64,000 nt of DNA from contig OZ024743.1 in NCBI GenBank assembly GCA_964016885.1, positions 74,644,973 through 74,708,972 of the forward strand, in the 5' to 3' direction. Shown piece by piece: positions 44,895-59,240 of the stretch (within the stretch, counting starts at the first letter, position 1; each line of letters opens with the position of its first letter). This DNA comes from Eledone cirrhosa (Eukaryota > Mollusca > Cephalopoda > Octopoda > Eledonidae). The position numbers and the translations under genes were made by a program. The notes under the pieces were generated by a model. The model searched no databases, had not been told where the DNA came from, and worked only from the letters and a program-made list of their open reading frames with translations.

Positions 44895-47800
44895 TATAGA
44901 CACCACAACACCTATATGTAGCCATAGACACCACAATACCTATCTGTAGCCATAGACACCACAACACCTACCTGTGACCATAGACACCACAACACCTATC
45001 TGTAGCCATAGACACCACAACACCTATCTGTGACCATAGACACCACAACACCTATCTGTGACCATAGACACCACAACACCTATCTGTGACCATAGACACC
45101 ACAACACCTATATGTAGCCATAGACACCACAACACCTATCTGTAGCCATAGACACCACAACACCTATCTGTAGCCATAGACACCACAACACCTATCTGTA
45201 GCCATAGACACCACAACACCTATCTGTAGCCATAGATACCACAACACCTATCTGTAGCCATAGACACCACAACACCTATCTGTAGCCATAGATACCACAA
45301 CACCTATCTGTAGCCATAGACACCACAACACCTATCTGTAGCCATAGACACCACAACACCTATATGTAGCCATAGACACCACAACACCTATCTGTGACCA
45401 TAGACACCACAACACCTATCTGTGACCATAGACACCACAACACCTATCTGTGACCATAGACACCACAACACCTATATGTAGCCATAGACACCACAATACC
45501 AATCTGTAGCCATAGACACCACAACACCTATCTGTGACCATAGACACCACAACACCTATCTGTAGCCATAGACACCACAACACCTATCTGTGACCATAGA
45601 CACCACAACACCTATCTGTGACCATAGACACCACAACACCTATATGTAGCCATAGACACCACAACACCTATCTGTAGCCATAGACACCACAACACCTATC
45701 TGTGACCATAGACACCACAACACCTATCTATGACCATAGACACCACAACACCTATCTGTGACCATAGACACCACAACACCTATCTGTAGCCATAGACACC
45801 ACAACACGTATCTGTGACCATAGACACCACAACACCTATCTGTAGCCATAGACACCACAACACCTATCTGTGACCATAGACACCACAACACCTATCTGTA
45901 GCCATAGACACCACAACACGTATCTGTAGCCATAGACACCACAACACCTATCTGTGACCATAGATACCACAACACCTGTCTGTAGCCATAGACACCACAA
46001 CACCTATCTGTGACCATAGACACCACAATACCTATCTGTGACCATAGATACCACAACACCTATCTGTAGCCATAGACACCACAACACCTATCTGTGACCA
46101 TAGATACCACAACACCTGTCTGTAGCCATAGACACCACAACACCTATCTGTAGCCATAGACAACACAACACCTATCTGTAGCCATAGACACCACAACCCC
46201 TATATGTAGCCATAGATACCACAACACCTATCTGTGACCATAGACACCACAACACCTATCTGTGACCATAGACACCACAACACCTATCTGTGACAATAGA
46301 CACCACAACACCTATCTGTAGCCATAGACACCACAACACCTATCTGTAGCCATAGACACCACAACACCTATCTGTGACCATAGACACCACAACACCTATC
46401 TGTGACCATAGACACCACAACACCTATCTCTAGCCATAGACACCACAACACCTATCTGTGACCATAGACACCACAACACCTATCTGTGACCATAGACACC
46501 ACAACACCTATATGTAGCCATAGACACCACAATACCTATCTGTAGCCATAGACACCACAACACCTATCTGTGACCATAGACACCACAACACCTATCTGTA
46601 GCCATAGACACCACAACACCTATCTGTGACCATAGACACCACAACACCTATCTGTGACCATAGACACCACAACACCTATATGTAGCCATAGACACCACAA
46701 CACCTATCTGTAGCCATAGACACCACAACACCTATCTGTGACCATAGACACCACAACACCTATCTGTGACCATAGACACCACAACACCTATCTGTAGCCA
46801 TAGACACCACAACACCTATCTGTAGCCATAGATACCACAACACCTATCTGTAGCCATAGACACCACAACACCTATCTGTAGCCATAGATACCACAACACC
46901 TATATGTAGCCATAGACACCACAAAACCTATCTGTAGCCATAGACACCACAACACCTATCTGTAGCCATAGACACCACAACACCTATCTGTAGCCATAGA
47001 CACCACAACACCTATCTGTGACCATAGACACCACAACACCTATCTGTGACCATAGACACCACAACACCTATCTGTGACAATAGACACCACAACACCTATA
47101 TGTAGCCATAGACACCACAATACCTATCTGTAGCCATAGACACCACAACACCTACCTGTGACCATAGACACCACAACACCTATCTGTAGCCATAGACACC
47201 ACAACACCTATCTGTGACCATAGACACCACAACACCTATCTGTGACCATAGACACCACAACACCTATCTGTGACCATAGACACCACAACACCTATATGTA
47301 GCCATAGACACCACAACACCTATCTGTAGCCATAGACACCACAACACCTATCTGTAGCCATAGACACCACAACACCTATCTGTAGCCATAGACACCACAA
47401 CACCTATCTGTAGCCATAGATACCACAACACCTATCTGTAGCCATAGACACCACAACACCTATCTGTAGCCATAGATACCACAACACCTATCTGTAGCCA
47501 TAGACACCACAACACCTATCTGTAGCCATAGACACCACAACACCTATATGTAGCCATAGACACCACAACACCTATCTGTGACCATAGACACCACAACACC
47601 TATCTGTGACCATAGACACCACAACACCTATCTGTGACCATAGACACCACAACACCTATATGTAGCCATAGACACCACAATACCTATCTGCAGCCATAGA
47701 CACCACAACACCTATCTGTGACCATAGACACCACAACACCTATCTGTAGCCATAGACACCACAACACCTATCTGTGACCATAGACACCACAACACCTATC

Positions 47801-48618
47801 TGTGACCATAGACACCACAACACCTATATGTAGCCATAGACACCACAACACCTATCTGTAGCCATAGACACCACAACACCTATCTGTGACCATAGACACC
47901 ACAACACCTATCTGTGACCATAGACACCACAACACCTATCTGTGACCATAGACACCACAACACCTATCTGTAGCCATAGACACCACAACACGTATCTGTG
48001 ACCATAGACACCACAACACCTATCTGTAGCCATAGACACCACAACACCTATCTGTGACCATAGACACCACAACACCTATCTGTAGCCATAGACACCACAA
48101 CACGTATCTGTAGCCATAGACACCACAACACCTATCTGTGACCATAGATACCACAACACCTGTCTGTAGCCATAGACACCACAACACCTATCTGTGACCA
48201 TAGACACCACAATACCTATCTGTGACCATAGATACCACAACATCTATCTGTAGCCATAGACACCACAACACCTATCTGTGACCATAGATACCACAACACC
48301 TGTCTGTAGCCATAGACACCACAACACCTATCTGTAGCCATAGACAACACAACACCTATCTGTAGCTATAGACACCACAACCCCTATATGTAGCCATAGA
48401 TACCACAACACCTATCTGTGACCATAGACACCACAACACCTATCTGTGACCATAGACACCACAACACCTATCTGTGACAATAGACACCACAACACCTATC
48501 TGTAGCCATAGACACCACAACACCTATCTGTAGCCATAGACACCACAACACCTATCTGTGACCATAGACACCACAACACCTATCTGTGACCATAGACACC
48601 ACAACACCTATCTCTAGC
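44895..48618 (+). repeat. 3,724-bp (133-monomer) tandem duplication, copy 2
   Basis: This is the direct neighbour and partner of 41,171-44,894. Correspondence stops at about 48,605, where TCTCTAG stands opposite the GACTATAG monomer at 44,895. That is the expected end of a two-copy tandem duplication. Many one-off substitutions are shared, so the duplication is recent. Confidence 0.91.
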
Positions 48619-50540
48619 CATAGACACCACAACACCTATCTGTGACCATAGACACCACAACACCTATCTGTGACCATAGACACCACAACACCTATATGTA
48701 GCCATAGACACCACAATACCTATCTGTAGCCATAGACACCACAACACCTATCTGTGACCATAGACACCACAACACCTATCTGTAGCCATAGACACCACAA
48801 CACCTATCTGTGACCATAGACACCACAACACCTATCTGTGACCATAGACACCACAACACCTATATGTAGCCATAGACACCACAACACCTATCTGTAGCCA
48901 TAGACACCACAACACCTATCTGTGACCATAGACACCACAACACCTATCTGTGACCATAGACACCACAACACCTATCTGTGACCATAGACACCACAACACC
49001 TATCTGTAGCCATAGACACCACAACACGTATCTGTGACCATAGACACCACAACACCTATCTGTAGCCATAGACACCACAACACCTATCTGTGACCATAGA
49101 CACCACAACACCTATCTGTAGCCATAGACACCACAACACGTATCTGTAGCCATAGACACCACAACACCTATCTGTGACCATAGATACCACAACACCTGTC
49201 TGTAGCCATAGACACCACAACACCTATCTGTGACCATAGACACCACAATACCTATCTGTGACCATAGATACCACAACACCTATCTGTAGCCATAGACACC
49301 ACAACACCTATCTGTGACCATAGATACCACAACACCTGTCTGTAGCCATAGACACCACAACACCTATCTGTAGCCATAGACACCACAACACCTATCTGTA
49401 GCCATAGACACCACAACCCCTATATGTAGCCATAGATACCACAACACCTATCTGTGACCATAGACACCACAACACCTATCTGTGACCATAGACACCACAA
49501 CACCTATCTGTGACAATAGACACCACAACACCTATCTGTAGCCATAGACACCACAACACCTATCTGTAGCCATAGACACCACAACACCTATCTGTGACCA
49601 TAGACACCACAACACCTATCTGTGACCATAGACACCACAACACCTATCTCTAGCCATAGACACCACAAAACCTATCTGTGACCATAGACACCACAACACC
49701 TATCTGTGACCATAGACACCACAACACCTATCTGTAGCCATAGACACCACAACACCTATCTGTAGCCATAGATACCACAACACCTATCTGTAGCCATAGA
49801 CACCACAACACCTATCTGTAGCCATAGATACCACAACACCTATATGTAGCCATAGACACCACAACACCTATCTGTAGCCATAGACACCACAACACCTATC
49901 TGTAGCCATAGACACCACAACACCTATCTGTAGCCATAGACACCACAACACCTATCTGTGACCATAGACACCACAACACCTATCTGTGACCATAGACACC
50001 ACAACACCTATCTGTGACAATAGACACCACAACACCTATCTGTAGCCATAGACACCACAACACCTATCTGTAGCCATAGACACCACAACACCTATCTGTG
50101 ACCATAGACACCACAACACCTATCTGTGACCATAGACACCACAACACCTATCTGTGACCATAGATACCACAACACCTATCTGTAGCCATAGACACCACAA
50201 CACCTATCTGTGACCATAGACACCACAACACCTATATGTAGCCATAGACACCACAACACCTATCTGTGACCATAGACACCACAACACCTATCTGTAGCCA
50301 TAGACACCACAACACCTATCTGTGACCATAGACACCACAACACCTATCTGTGACCATAGACACCACAACACCTATCTGTGACCATAGACACCACAACACC
50401 TATCTCTAGCCATAGACACCACAACACCTATCTGTGACCATAGACACCACAACACCTATCTGTGACCATAGACACCACAACACCTATCTGTAGCCATAGA
50501 CACCACAACACCTATCTGTAGCCATAGATACCACAACACC
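46061..50540 (+). repeat. 4.5-kb duplicated block, offset 13,160 then 13,132, copy 1
   Basis: It matches 59,221-63,672. At offset 13,160 the CCCC base is 46,198/59,358. At 13,132 the matches are CCCC 48,382/61,514 and 49,418/62,550, G28 47,992/61,124 and 49,028/62,160, AAAACC 49,669/62,801 and TCTCTAG 50,401/63,533. One monomer was gained or lost between 46.2 and 48.0 kb. Confidence 0.88.
48361..48960 (+). repeat. 0.6-kb duplicate at offset 2,380 (85 monomers), copy 1
   Basis: The CCCC base 48,382 matches 50,762, and TCTCTAG at 48,611 matches 50,991. The G/A class order around them agrees. The second copy is 50,741-51,340. It is part of the densely re-copied right-hand domain. Confidence 0.75.
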
Positions 50541-52972
50541 TATCTGTAGCCATAGACACCACAACACCTATCTGTAGCCATAGATACCACAACACCTATA
50601 TGTAGCCATAGACACCACAACACCTATCTGTAGCCATAGACACCACAACACCTATCTGTGACCATAGATACCACAACACCTGTCTGTAGCCATAGACACC
50701 ACAACACCTATCTGTAGCCATAGACAACACAACACCTATCTGTAGCCATAGACACCACAACCCCTATATGTAGCCATAGATACCACAACACCTATCTGTG
50801 ACCATAGACACCACAACACCTATCTGTGACCATAGACACCACAACACCTATCTGTGACAATAGACACCACAACACCTATCTGTAGCCATAGACACCACAA
50901 CACCTATCTGTAGCCATAGACACCACAACACCTATCTGTGACCATAGACACCACAACACCTATCTGTGACCATAGACACCACAACACCTATCTCTAGCCA
51001 TAGACACCACAACACCTATCTGTGACCATAGACACCACAACACCTATCTGTGACCATAGACACCACAACACCTATATGTAGCCATAGACACCACAATACC
51101 TATCTGTAGCCATAGACACCACAACACCTATCTGTGACCATAGACACCACAACACCTATCTGTAGCCATAGACACCACAACACCTATCTGTGACCATAGA
51201 CACCACAACACCTATCTGTGACCATAGACACCACAACACCTATATGTAGCCATAGACACCACAACACCTATCTGTAGCCATAGACACCACAACACCTATC
51301 TGTGACCATAGACACCACAACACCTATCTGTGACCATAGACACCACAACACCTATCTGTAGCCATAGACACCACAACACCTATCTGTAGCCATAGATACC
51401 ACAACACCTATCTGTAGCCATAGACACCACAACACCTATCTGTAGCCATAGATACCACAACACCTATATGTAGCCATAGACACCACAACACCTATCTGTA
51501 GCCATAGACACCACAACACCTATCTGTAGCCATAGACACCACAACACCTATCTGTAGCCATAGACACCACAACACCTATCTGTGACCATAGACACCACAA
51601 CACCTATCTGTGACCATAGACACCACAACACCTATCTGTGACAATAGACACCACAACACCTATATGAAGCCATAGACACCACAATACCTATCTGTAGCCA
51701 TAGAGACCACAACACCTACCTGTGACCATAGACACCACAACACCTATCTGTAGCCATAGACACCACAACACCTATCTGTGACCATAGACACCACAACACC
51801 TATCTGTGACCATAGACACCACAACACCTATATGTAGCCATAGACACCACAACACCTATCTGTAGCCATAGACACCACAACACCTATCTGTAGCCATAGA
51901 CACCACAACACCTATCTGTAGCCATAGACACCACAACACCTATCTGTAGCCATAGATACCACAACACCTATCTGTAGCCATAGACACCACAACACCTATC
52001 TGTAGCCATAGATACCACAACACCTATCTGTAGCCATAGACACCACAACACCTATCTGTAGCCATAGACACCACAACACCTATATGTAGCCATAGACACC
52101 ACAACACCTATCTGTGACCATAGACACCACAACACCTATCTGTAGCCATAGACACCACAACACGTATCTGTAGCCATAGACACCACAACACCTATCTGTG
52201 ACCATAGATACCACAACACCTGTCTGTAGCCATAGACACCACAACACCTATCTGTGACCATAGACACCACAATACCTATCTGTGACCATAGATACCACAA
52301 CACCTATCTGTAGCCATAGACACCACAACACCTATCTGTGACCATAGATACCACAACACCTGTCTGTAGCCATAGACACCACAACACCTATCTGTAGCCA
52401 TAGACACCACAACACCTATCTGTAGCCATAGACACCACAACCCCTATATGTAGCCATAGATACCACAACACCTATCTGTGACCATAGACACCACAACACC
52501 TATCTGTGACCATAGACACCACAACACCTATCTGTGACAATAGACACCACAACACCTATCTGTAGCCATAGACACCACAACACCTATCTGTAGCCATAGA
52601 CACCACAACACCTATCTGTGACCATAGACACCACAACACCTATCTGTGACCATAGACACCACAACACCTATCTCTAGCCATAGACACCACAAAACCTATC
52701 TGTGACCATAGACACCACAACACCTATCTGTGACCATAGACACCACAACACCTATCTGTAGCCATAGACACCACAACACCTATCTGTAGCCATAGATACC
52801 ACAACACCTATCTGTAGCCATAGACACCACAACACCTATCTGTAGCCATAGATACCACAACACCTATATGTAGCCATAGACACCACAACACCTATCTGTA
52901 GCCATAGACACCACAACACCTATCTGTAGCCATAGACACCACAACACCTATCTGTAGCCATAGACACCACAA

Positions 52973-53720
52973 CACCTATCTGTGACCATAGACACCACAA
53001 CACCTATCTGTGACCATAGACACCACAACACCTATCTGTGACAATAGACACCACAACACCTATCTGTAGCCATAGACACCACAACACCTATCTGTAGCCA
53101 TAGACACCACAACACCTATCTGTGACCATAGACACCACAACACCTATCTGTGACCATAGACACCACAACACCTATCTGTGACAATAGACACCACAACACC
53201 TATCTGTAGCCATAGATACCACAACACCTATATGTAGCCATAGACACCACAACACCTATCTGTAGCCATAGACACCACAACACCTATCTGTAGCCATAGA
53301 CACCACAACACCTATCTGTAGCCATAGACACCACAACACCTATCTGTGACCATAGACACCACAACACCTATCTGTGACCATAGACACCACAACACCTATC
53401 TGTGACAATAGACACCACAACACCTATCTGTAGCCATAGACACCACAACACCTATCTGTAGCCATAGACACCACAACACCTATCTGTGACCATAGACACC
53501 ACAACACCTATCTGTGACCATAGACACCACAACACCTATCTGTGACAATAGACACCACAACACCTATCTGTAGCCATAGACACCACAACACCTATCTGTA
53601 GCCATAGACACCACAACACCTATCTGTGACCATAGACACCACAACACCTATCTGTGACCATAGACACCACAACACCTATCTGTGACCATAGATACCACAA
53701 CACCTATCTGTAGCCATAGA
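52973..53720 (+). repeat. 140-bp (5-monomer) pentamer run: G, G, G with A11, A, A
   Basis: TGTGACAAT monomers with A at 53,043, 53,183, 53,407 and 53,547 mark pentamer copies; the first pair and the last pair are 140 apart. A TATATG/GATACC insertion separates the two pairs. The same pentamer occurs at 55,385-55,740. It is the shortest multi-monomer HOR seen here. Confidence 0.85.
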
Positions 53721-55384
53721 CACCACAACACCTATCTGTGACCATAGACACCACAACACCTATATGTAGCCATAGACACCACAACACCTATCTGTGACCA
53801 TAGACACCACAACACCTATCTGTAGCCATAGACACCACAACACCTATCTGTGACCATAGACACCACAACACCTATCTGTGACCATAGACACCACAACACC
53901 TATCTGTGACCATAGACACCACAACACCTATCTCTAGCCATAGACACCACAACACCTATCTGTGACCATAGACACCACAACACCTATCTGTGACCATAGA
54001 CACCACAACACCTATCTGTAGCCATAGACACCACAACACCTATCTGTAGCCATAGATACCACAACACCTATCTGTAGCCATAGACACCACAACACCTATC
54101 TGTAGCCATAGACACCACAACCCCTATATGTAGCCATAGATACCACAACACCTATCTGTGACCATAGACACCACAACACCTATCTGTGACCATAGACACC
54201 ACAACACCTATCTGTGACAATAGACACCACAACACCTATCTGTAGCCATAGACACCACAACACCTATCTGTAGCCATAGACACCACAACACCTATCTGTG
54301 ACCATAGACACCACAACACCTATCTGTGACCATAGACACCACAACACCTATCTGTGACCATAGACACCACAACACCTATCTGTGACAATAGACACCACAA
54401 CACCTATCTGTAGCCATAGACACCACAACACCTATCTGTAGCCATAGACACCACAACACCTATCTGTGACCATAGACACCACAACACCTATCTGTGACCA
54501 TAGACACCACAACACCTATCTGTGACCATAGATACCACAACACCTATCTGTAGCCATAGACACCACAACACCTATCTGTGACCATAGACACCACAACACC
54601 TATCTGTGACCATAGACACCACAACACCTATCTGTGACAATAGACACCACAACACCTATCTGTAGCCATAGATACCACAACACCTATATGTAGCCATAGA
54701 CACCACAACACCTATCTGTAGCCATAGACACCACAACACCTATCTGTGACCATAGACACCACAACACCTATCTGTAGCCATAGACACCACAACACCTATC
54801 TGTGACCATAGACACCACAACACCTATCTGTGACCATAGACACCACAACACCTATATGTAGCCATAGACACCACAAAACCTATCTGTGACCATAGACACC
54901 ACAACACCTATCTGTGACCATAGACACCACAACACCTATCTCTAGCCATAGACACCACAAAACCTATCTGTGACCATAGACACCACAACACCTATCTGTG
55001 ACCATAGACACCACAACACCTATCTGTAGCCATAGACACCACAACACCTATCTGTAGCCATAGACACCACAACACCTATCTGTAGCCATAGATACCACAA
55101 CACCTATATGTAGCCATAGACACCACAACACCTATCTGTAGCCATAGACACCACAACACCTATCTGTAGCCATAGACACCACAACACCTATCTGTAGCCA
55201 TAGACACCACAACACCTATCTGTGACCATAGACACCACAACACCTATCTGTGACCATAGACACCACAACACCTATCTGTGACAATAGACACCACAACACC
55301 TATCTGTAGCCATAGATACCACAACACCTATATGTAGCCATAGACACCACAACACCTATCTGTAGCCATAGACACCACAACACC

Positions 55385-55740
55385 TATCTGTGACCATAGA
55401 CACCACAACACCTATCTGTGACCATAGACACCACAACACCTATCTGTGACAATAGACACCACAACACCTATCTGTAGCCATAGACACCACAACACCTATC
55501 TGTAGCCATAGACACCACAACACCTATCTGTGACCATAGACACCACAACACCTATCTGTGACCATAGACACCACAACACCTATCTGTGACAATAGACACC
55601 ACAACACCTATCTGTAGCCATAGACACCACAACACCTATCTGTAGCCATAGACACCACAACACCTATCTGTGACCATAGACACCACAACACCTATCTGTG
55701 ACCATAGACACCACAACACCTATCTGTGACCATAGATACC
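55385..55740 (+). repeat. 140-bp pentamer run, second site
   Basis: A at position 11 at 55,451 and 55,591 is 140 bases apart, in the order G, G, G-A11, A, A, repeated about two and a half times before a GATACC G-class monomer. This stretch also matches 63.1 kb at an offset of 7,560. Confidence 0.83.
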
Positions 55741-56120
55741 ACAACACCTATCTGTAGCCATAGACACCACAACACCTATCTGTGACCATAGACACCACAA
55801 CACCTATATGTAGCCATAGACACCACAACACCTATCTGTGACCATAGACACCACAACACCTATCTGTAGCCATAGACACCACAACACCTATCTGTGACCA
55901 TAGACACCACAACACCTATCTGTGACCATAGACACCACAACACCTATCTGTGACCATAGACACCACAACACCTATCTCTAGCCATAGACACCACAACACC
56001 TATCTGTGACCATAGACACCACAACACCTATCTGTGACCATAGACACCACAACACCTATCTGTAGCCATAGACACCACAACACCTATCTGTAGCCATAGA
56101 TACCACAACACCTATCTGTA
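55561..56120 (+). repeat. 0.56-kb duplicate at offset 7,560 (270 monomers), copy 1
   Basis: It matches 63,121-63,680: the TGTGACAAT monomer, A, A, G, G, G-GATACC, A, G, TATATG, G, A, G, G, G, TCTCTAG, G, G, A and A-GATACC all line up. The match is lost where 63,681 has a second GATACC monomer. Confidence 0.82.
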
Positions 56121-56209
56121 GCCATAGACACCACAACACCTATCTGTAGCCATAGATACCACAACACCTATATGTAGCCATAGACACCACAACACCTATC
56201 TGTAGCCAT

Positions 56210-57390
56210 AGACACCACAACACCTATCTGTGACCATAGATACCACAACACCTGTCTGTAGCCATAGACACCACAACACCTATCTGTAGCCATAGACAAC
56301 ACAACACCTATCTGTAGCCATAGACACCACAACCCCTATATGTAGCCATAGATACCACAACACCTATCTGTGACCATAGACACCACAACACCTATCTGTG
56401 ACCATAGACACCACAACACCTATCTGTGACAATAGACACCACAACACCTATCTGTAGCCATAGACACCACAACACCTATCTGTAGCCATAGACACCACAA
56501 CACCTATCTGTGACCATAGACACCACAACACCTATCTGTGACCATAGACACCACAACACCTATCTCTAGCCATAGACACCACAACACCTATCTGTGACCA
56601 TAGACACCACAACACCTATCTGTGACCATAGACACCACAACACCTATATGTAGCCATAGACACCACAATACCTATCTGTAGCCATAGACACCACAACACC
56701 TATCTGTGACCATAGACACCACAACACCTATCTGTAGCCATAGACACCACAACACCTATCTGTGACCATAGACACCACAACACCTATCTGTGACCATAGA
56801 CACCACAACACCTATATGTAGCCATAGACACCACAACACCTATCTGTAGCCATAGACACCACAACACCTATCTGTGACCATAGACACCACAACACCTATC
56901 TGTGACCATAGACACCACAACACCTATCTGTAGCCATAGACACCACAACACCTATCTGTAGCCATAGATACCACAACACCTATCTGTAGCCATAGACACC
57001 ACAACACCTATCTGTAGCCATAGATACCACAACACCTATATGTAGCCATAGACACCACAACACCTATCTGTAGCCATAGACACCACAACACCTATCTGTA
57101 GCCATAGACACCACAACACCTATCTGTAGCCATAGACACCACAACACCTATCTGTGACCATAGACACCACAACACCTATCTGTGACCATAGACACCACAA
57201 CACCTATCTGTGACAATAGACACCACAACACCTATATGAAGCCATAGACACCACAATACCTATCTGTAGCCATAGACACCACAACACCTACCTGTGACCA
57301 TAGACACCACAACACCTATCTGTAGCCATAGACACCACAACACCTATCTGTGACCATAGACACCACAACACCTATCTGTGACCATAGACA
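56210..57390 (+). repeat. 1.2-kb duplicated block, offset 13,860, copy 2
   Basis: This is the partner of 42,350-43,530. Near its end, the rare TATATGAAG variant (A at 57,239) also occurs at 51,667, a spacing of 5,572 (199 monomers). This stretch is therefore a mosaic of more than one donor. Confidence 0.82.
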
Positions 57391-58619
57391 CCACAACACC
57401 TATATGTAGCCATAGACACCACAACACCTATCTGTAGCCATAGACACCACAACACCTATCTGTAGCCATAGACACCACAACACCTATCTGTAGCCATAGA
57501 CACCACAACACCTATCTGTAGCCATAGATACCACAACACCTATCTGTAGCCATAGACACCACAACACCTATCTGTAGCCATAGATACCACAACACCTATC
57601 TGTAGCCATAGACACCACAACACCTATCTGTAGCCATAGACACCACAACACCTATATGTAGCCATAGACACCACAACACCTATCTGTGACCATAGACACC
57701 ACAACACCTATCTGTAGCCATAGACACCACAACACGTATCTGTAGCCATAGACACCACAACACCTATCTGTGACCATAGATACCACAACACCTGTCTGTA
57801 GCCATAGACACCACAACACCTATCTGTGACCATAGACACCACAATACCTATCTGTGACCATAGATACCACAACACCTATCTGTAGCCATAGACACCACAA
57901 CACCTATCTGTGACCATAGATACCACAACACCTGTCTGTAGCCATAGACACCACAACACCTATCTGTAGCCATAGACACCACAACACCTATCTGTAGCCA
58001 TAGACACCACAACCCCTATATGTAGCCATAGATACCACAACACCTATCTGTGACCATAGACACCACAACACCTATCTGTGACCATAGACACCACAACACC
58101 TATCTGTGACAATAGACACCACAACACCTATCTGTAGCCATAGACACCACAACACCTATCTGTAGCCATAGACACCACAACACCTATCTGTGACCATAGA
58201 CACCACAACACCTATCTGTGACCATAGACACCACAACACCTATCTCTAGCCATAGACACCACAAAACCTATCTGTGACCATAGACACCACAACACCTATC
58301 TGTGACCATAGACACCACAACACCTATCTGTAGCCATAGACACCACAACACCTATCTGTAGCCATAGATACCACAACACCTATCTGTAGCCATAGACACC
58401 ACAACACCTATCTGTAGCCATAGATACCACAACACCTATATGTAGCCATAGACACCACAACACCTATCTGTAGCCATAGACACCACAACACCTATCTGTA
58501 GCCATAGACACCACAACACCTATCTGTAGCCATAGACACCACAACACCTATCTGTGACCATAGACACCACAACACCTATCTGTGACCATAGACACCACAA
58601 CACCTATCTGTGACAATAG

Positions 58620-59240
58620 ACACCACAACACCTATCTGTAGCCATAGACACCACAACACCTATCTGTAGCCATAGACACCACAACACCTATCTGTGACCA
58701 TAGACACCACAACACCTATCTGTGACCATAGACACCACAACACCTATCTGTGACCATAGATACCACAACACCTATCTGTAGCCATAGACACCACAACACC
58801 TATCTGTGACCATAGACACCACAACACCTATATGTAGCCATAGACACCACAACACCTATCTGTGACCATAGACACCACAACACCTATCTGTAGCCATAGA
58901 CACCACAACACCTATCTGTGACCATAGTCACCACAACACCTATCTGTGACCATAGACACCACAACACCTATCTGTGACCATAGACACCACAACACCTATC
59001 TCTAGCCATAGACACCACAACACCTATCTGTGACCATAGACACCACAACACCTATCTGTGACCATAGACACCACAACACCTATCTGTAGCCATAGACACC
59101 ACAACACCTATCTGTAGCCATAGATACCACAACACCTATCTGTAGCCATAGACACCACAACACCTATCTGTAGCCATAGATACCACAACACCTATATGTA
59201 GCCATAGACACCACAACACCTATCTGTAGCCATATACACC
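58620..59240 (+). repeat. Left-haplotype patch inside the right-hand domain
   Basis: This stretch matches 36,080-36,700 (and the equivalent stretches near 31.6-32.2 and 40.4-41.0 kb) at an offset of 22,540 (805 monomers). GATACC, TATATG, TCTCTAG (59,001 region against 36,461) and the later GATACC pair all agree. Before 58,620 the partner carries GACGCC and this one TGTGACAAT. After 59,240 it switches back to a right-domain block. It carries a private AGTCACC change near 58,928. Confidence 0.82.
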
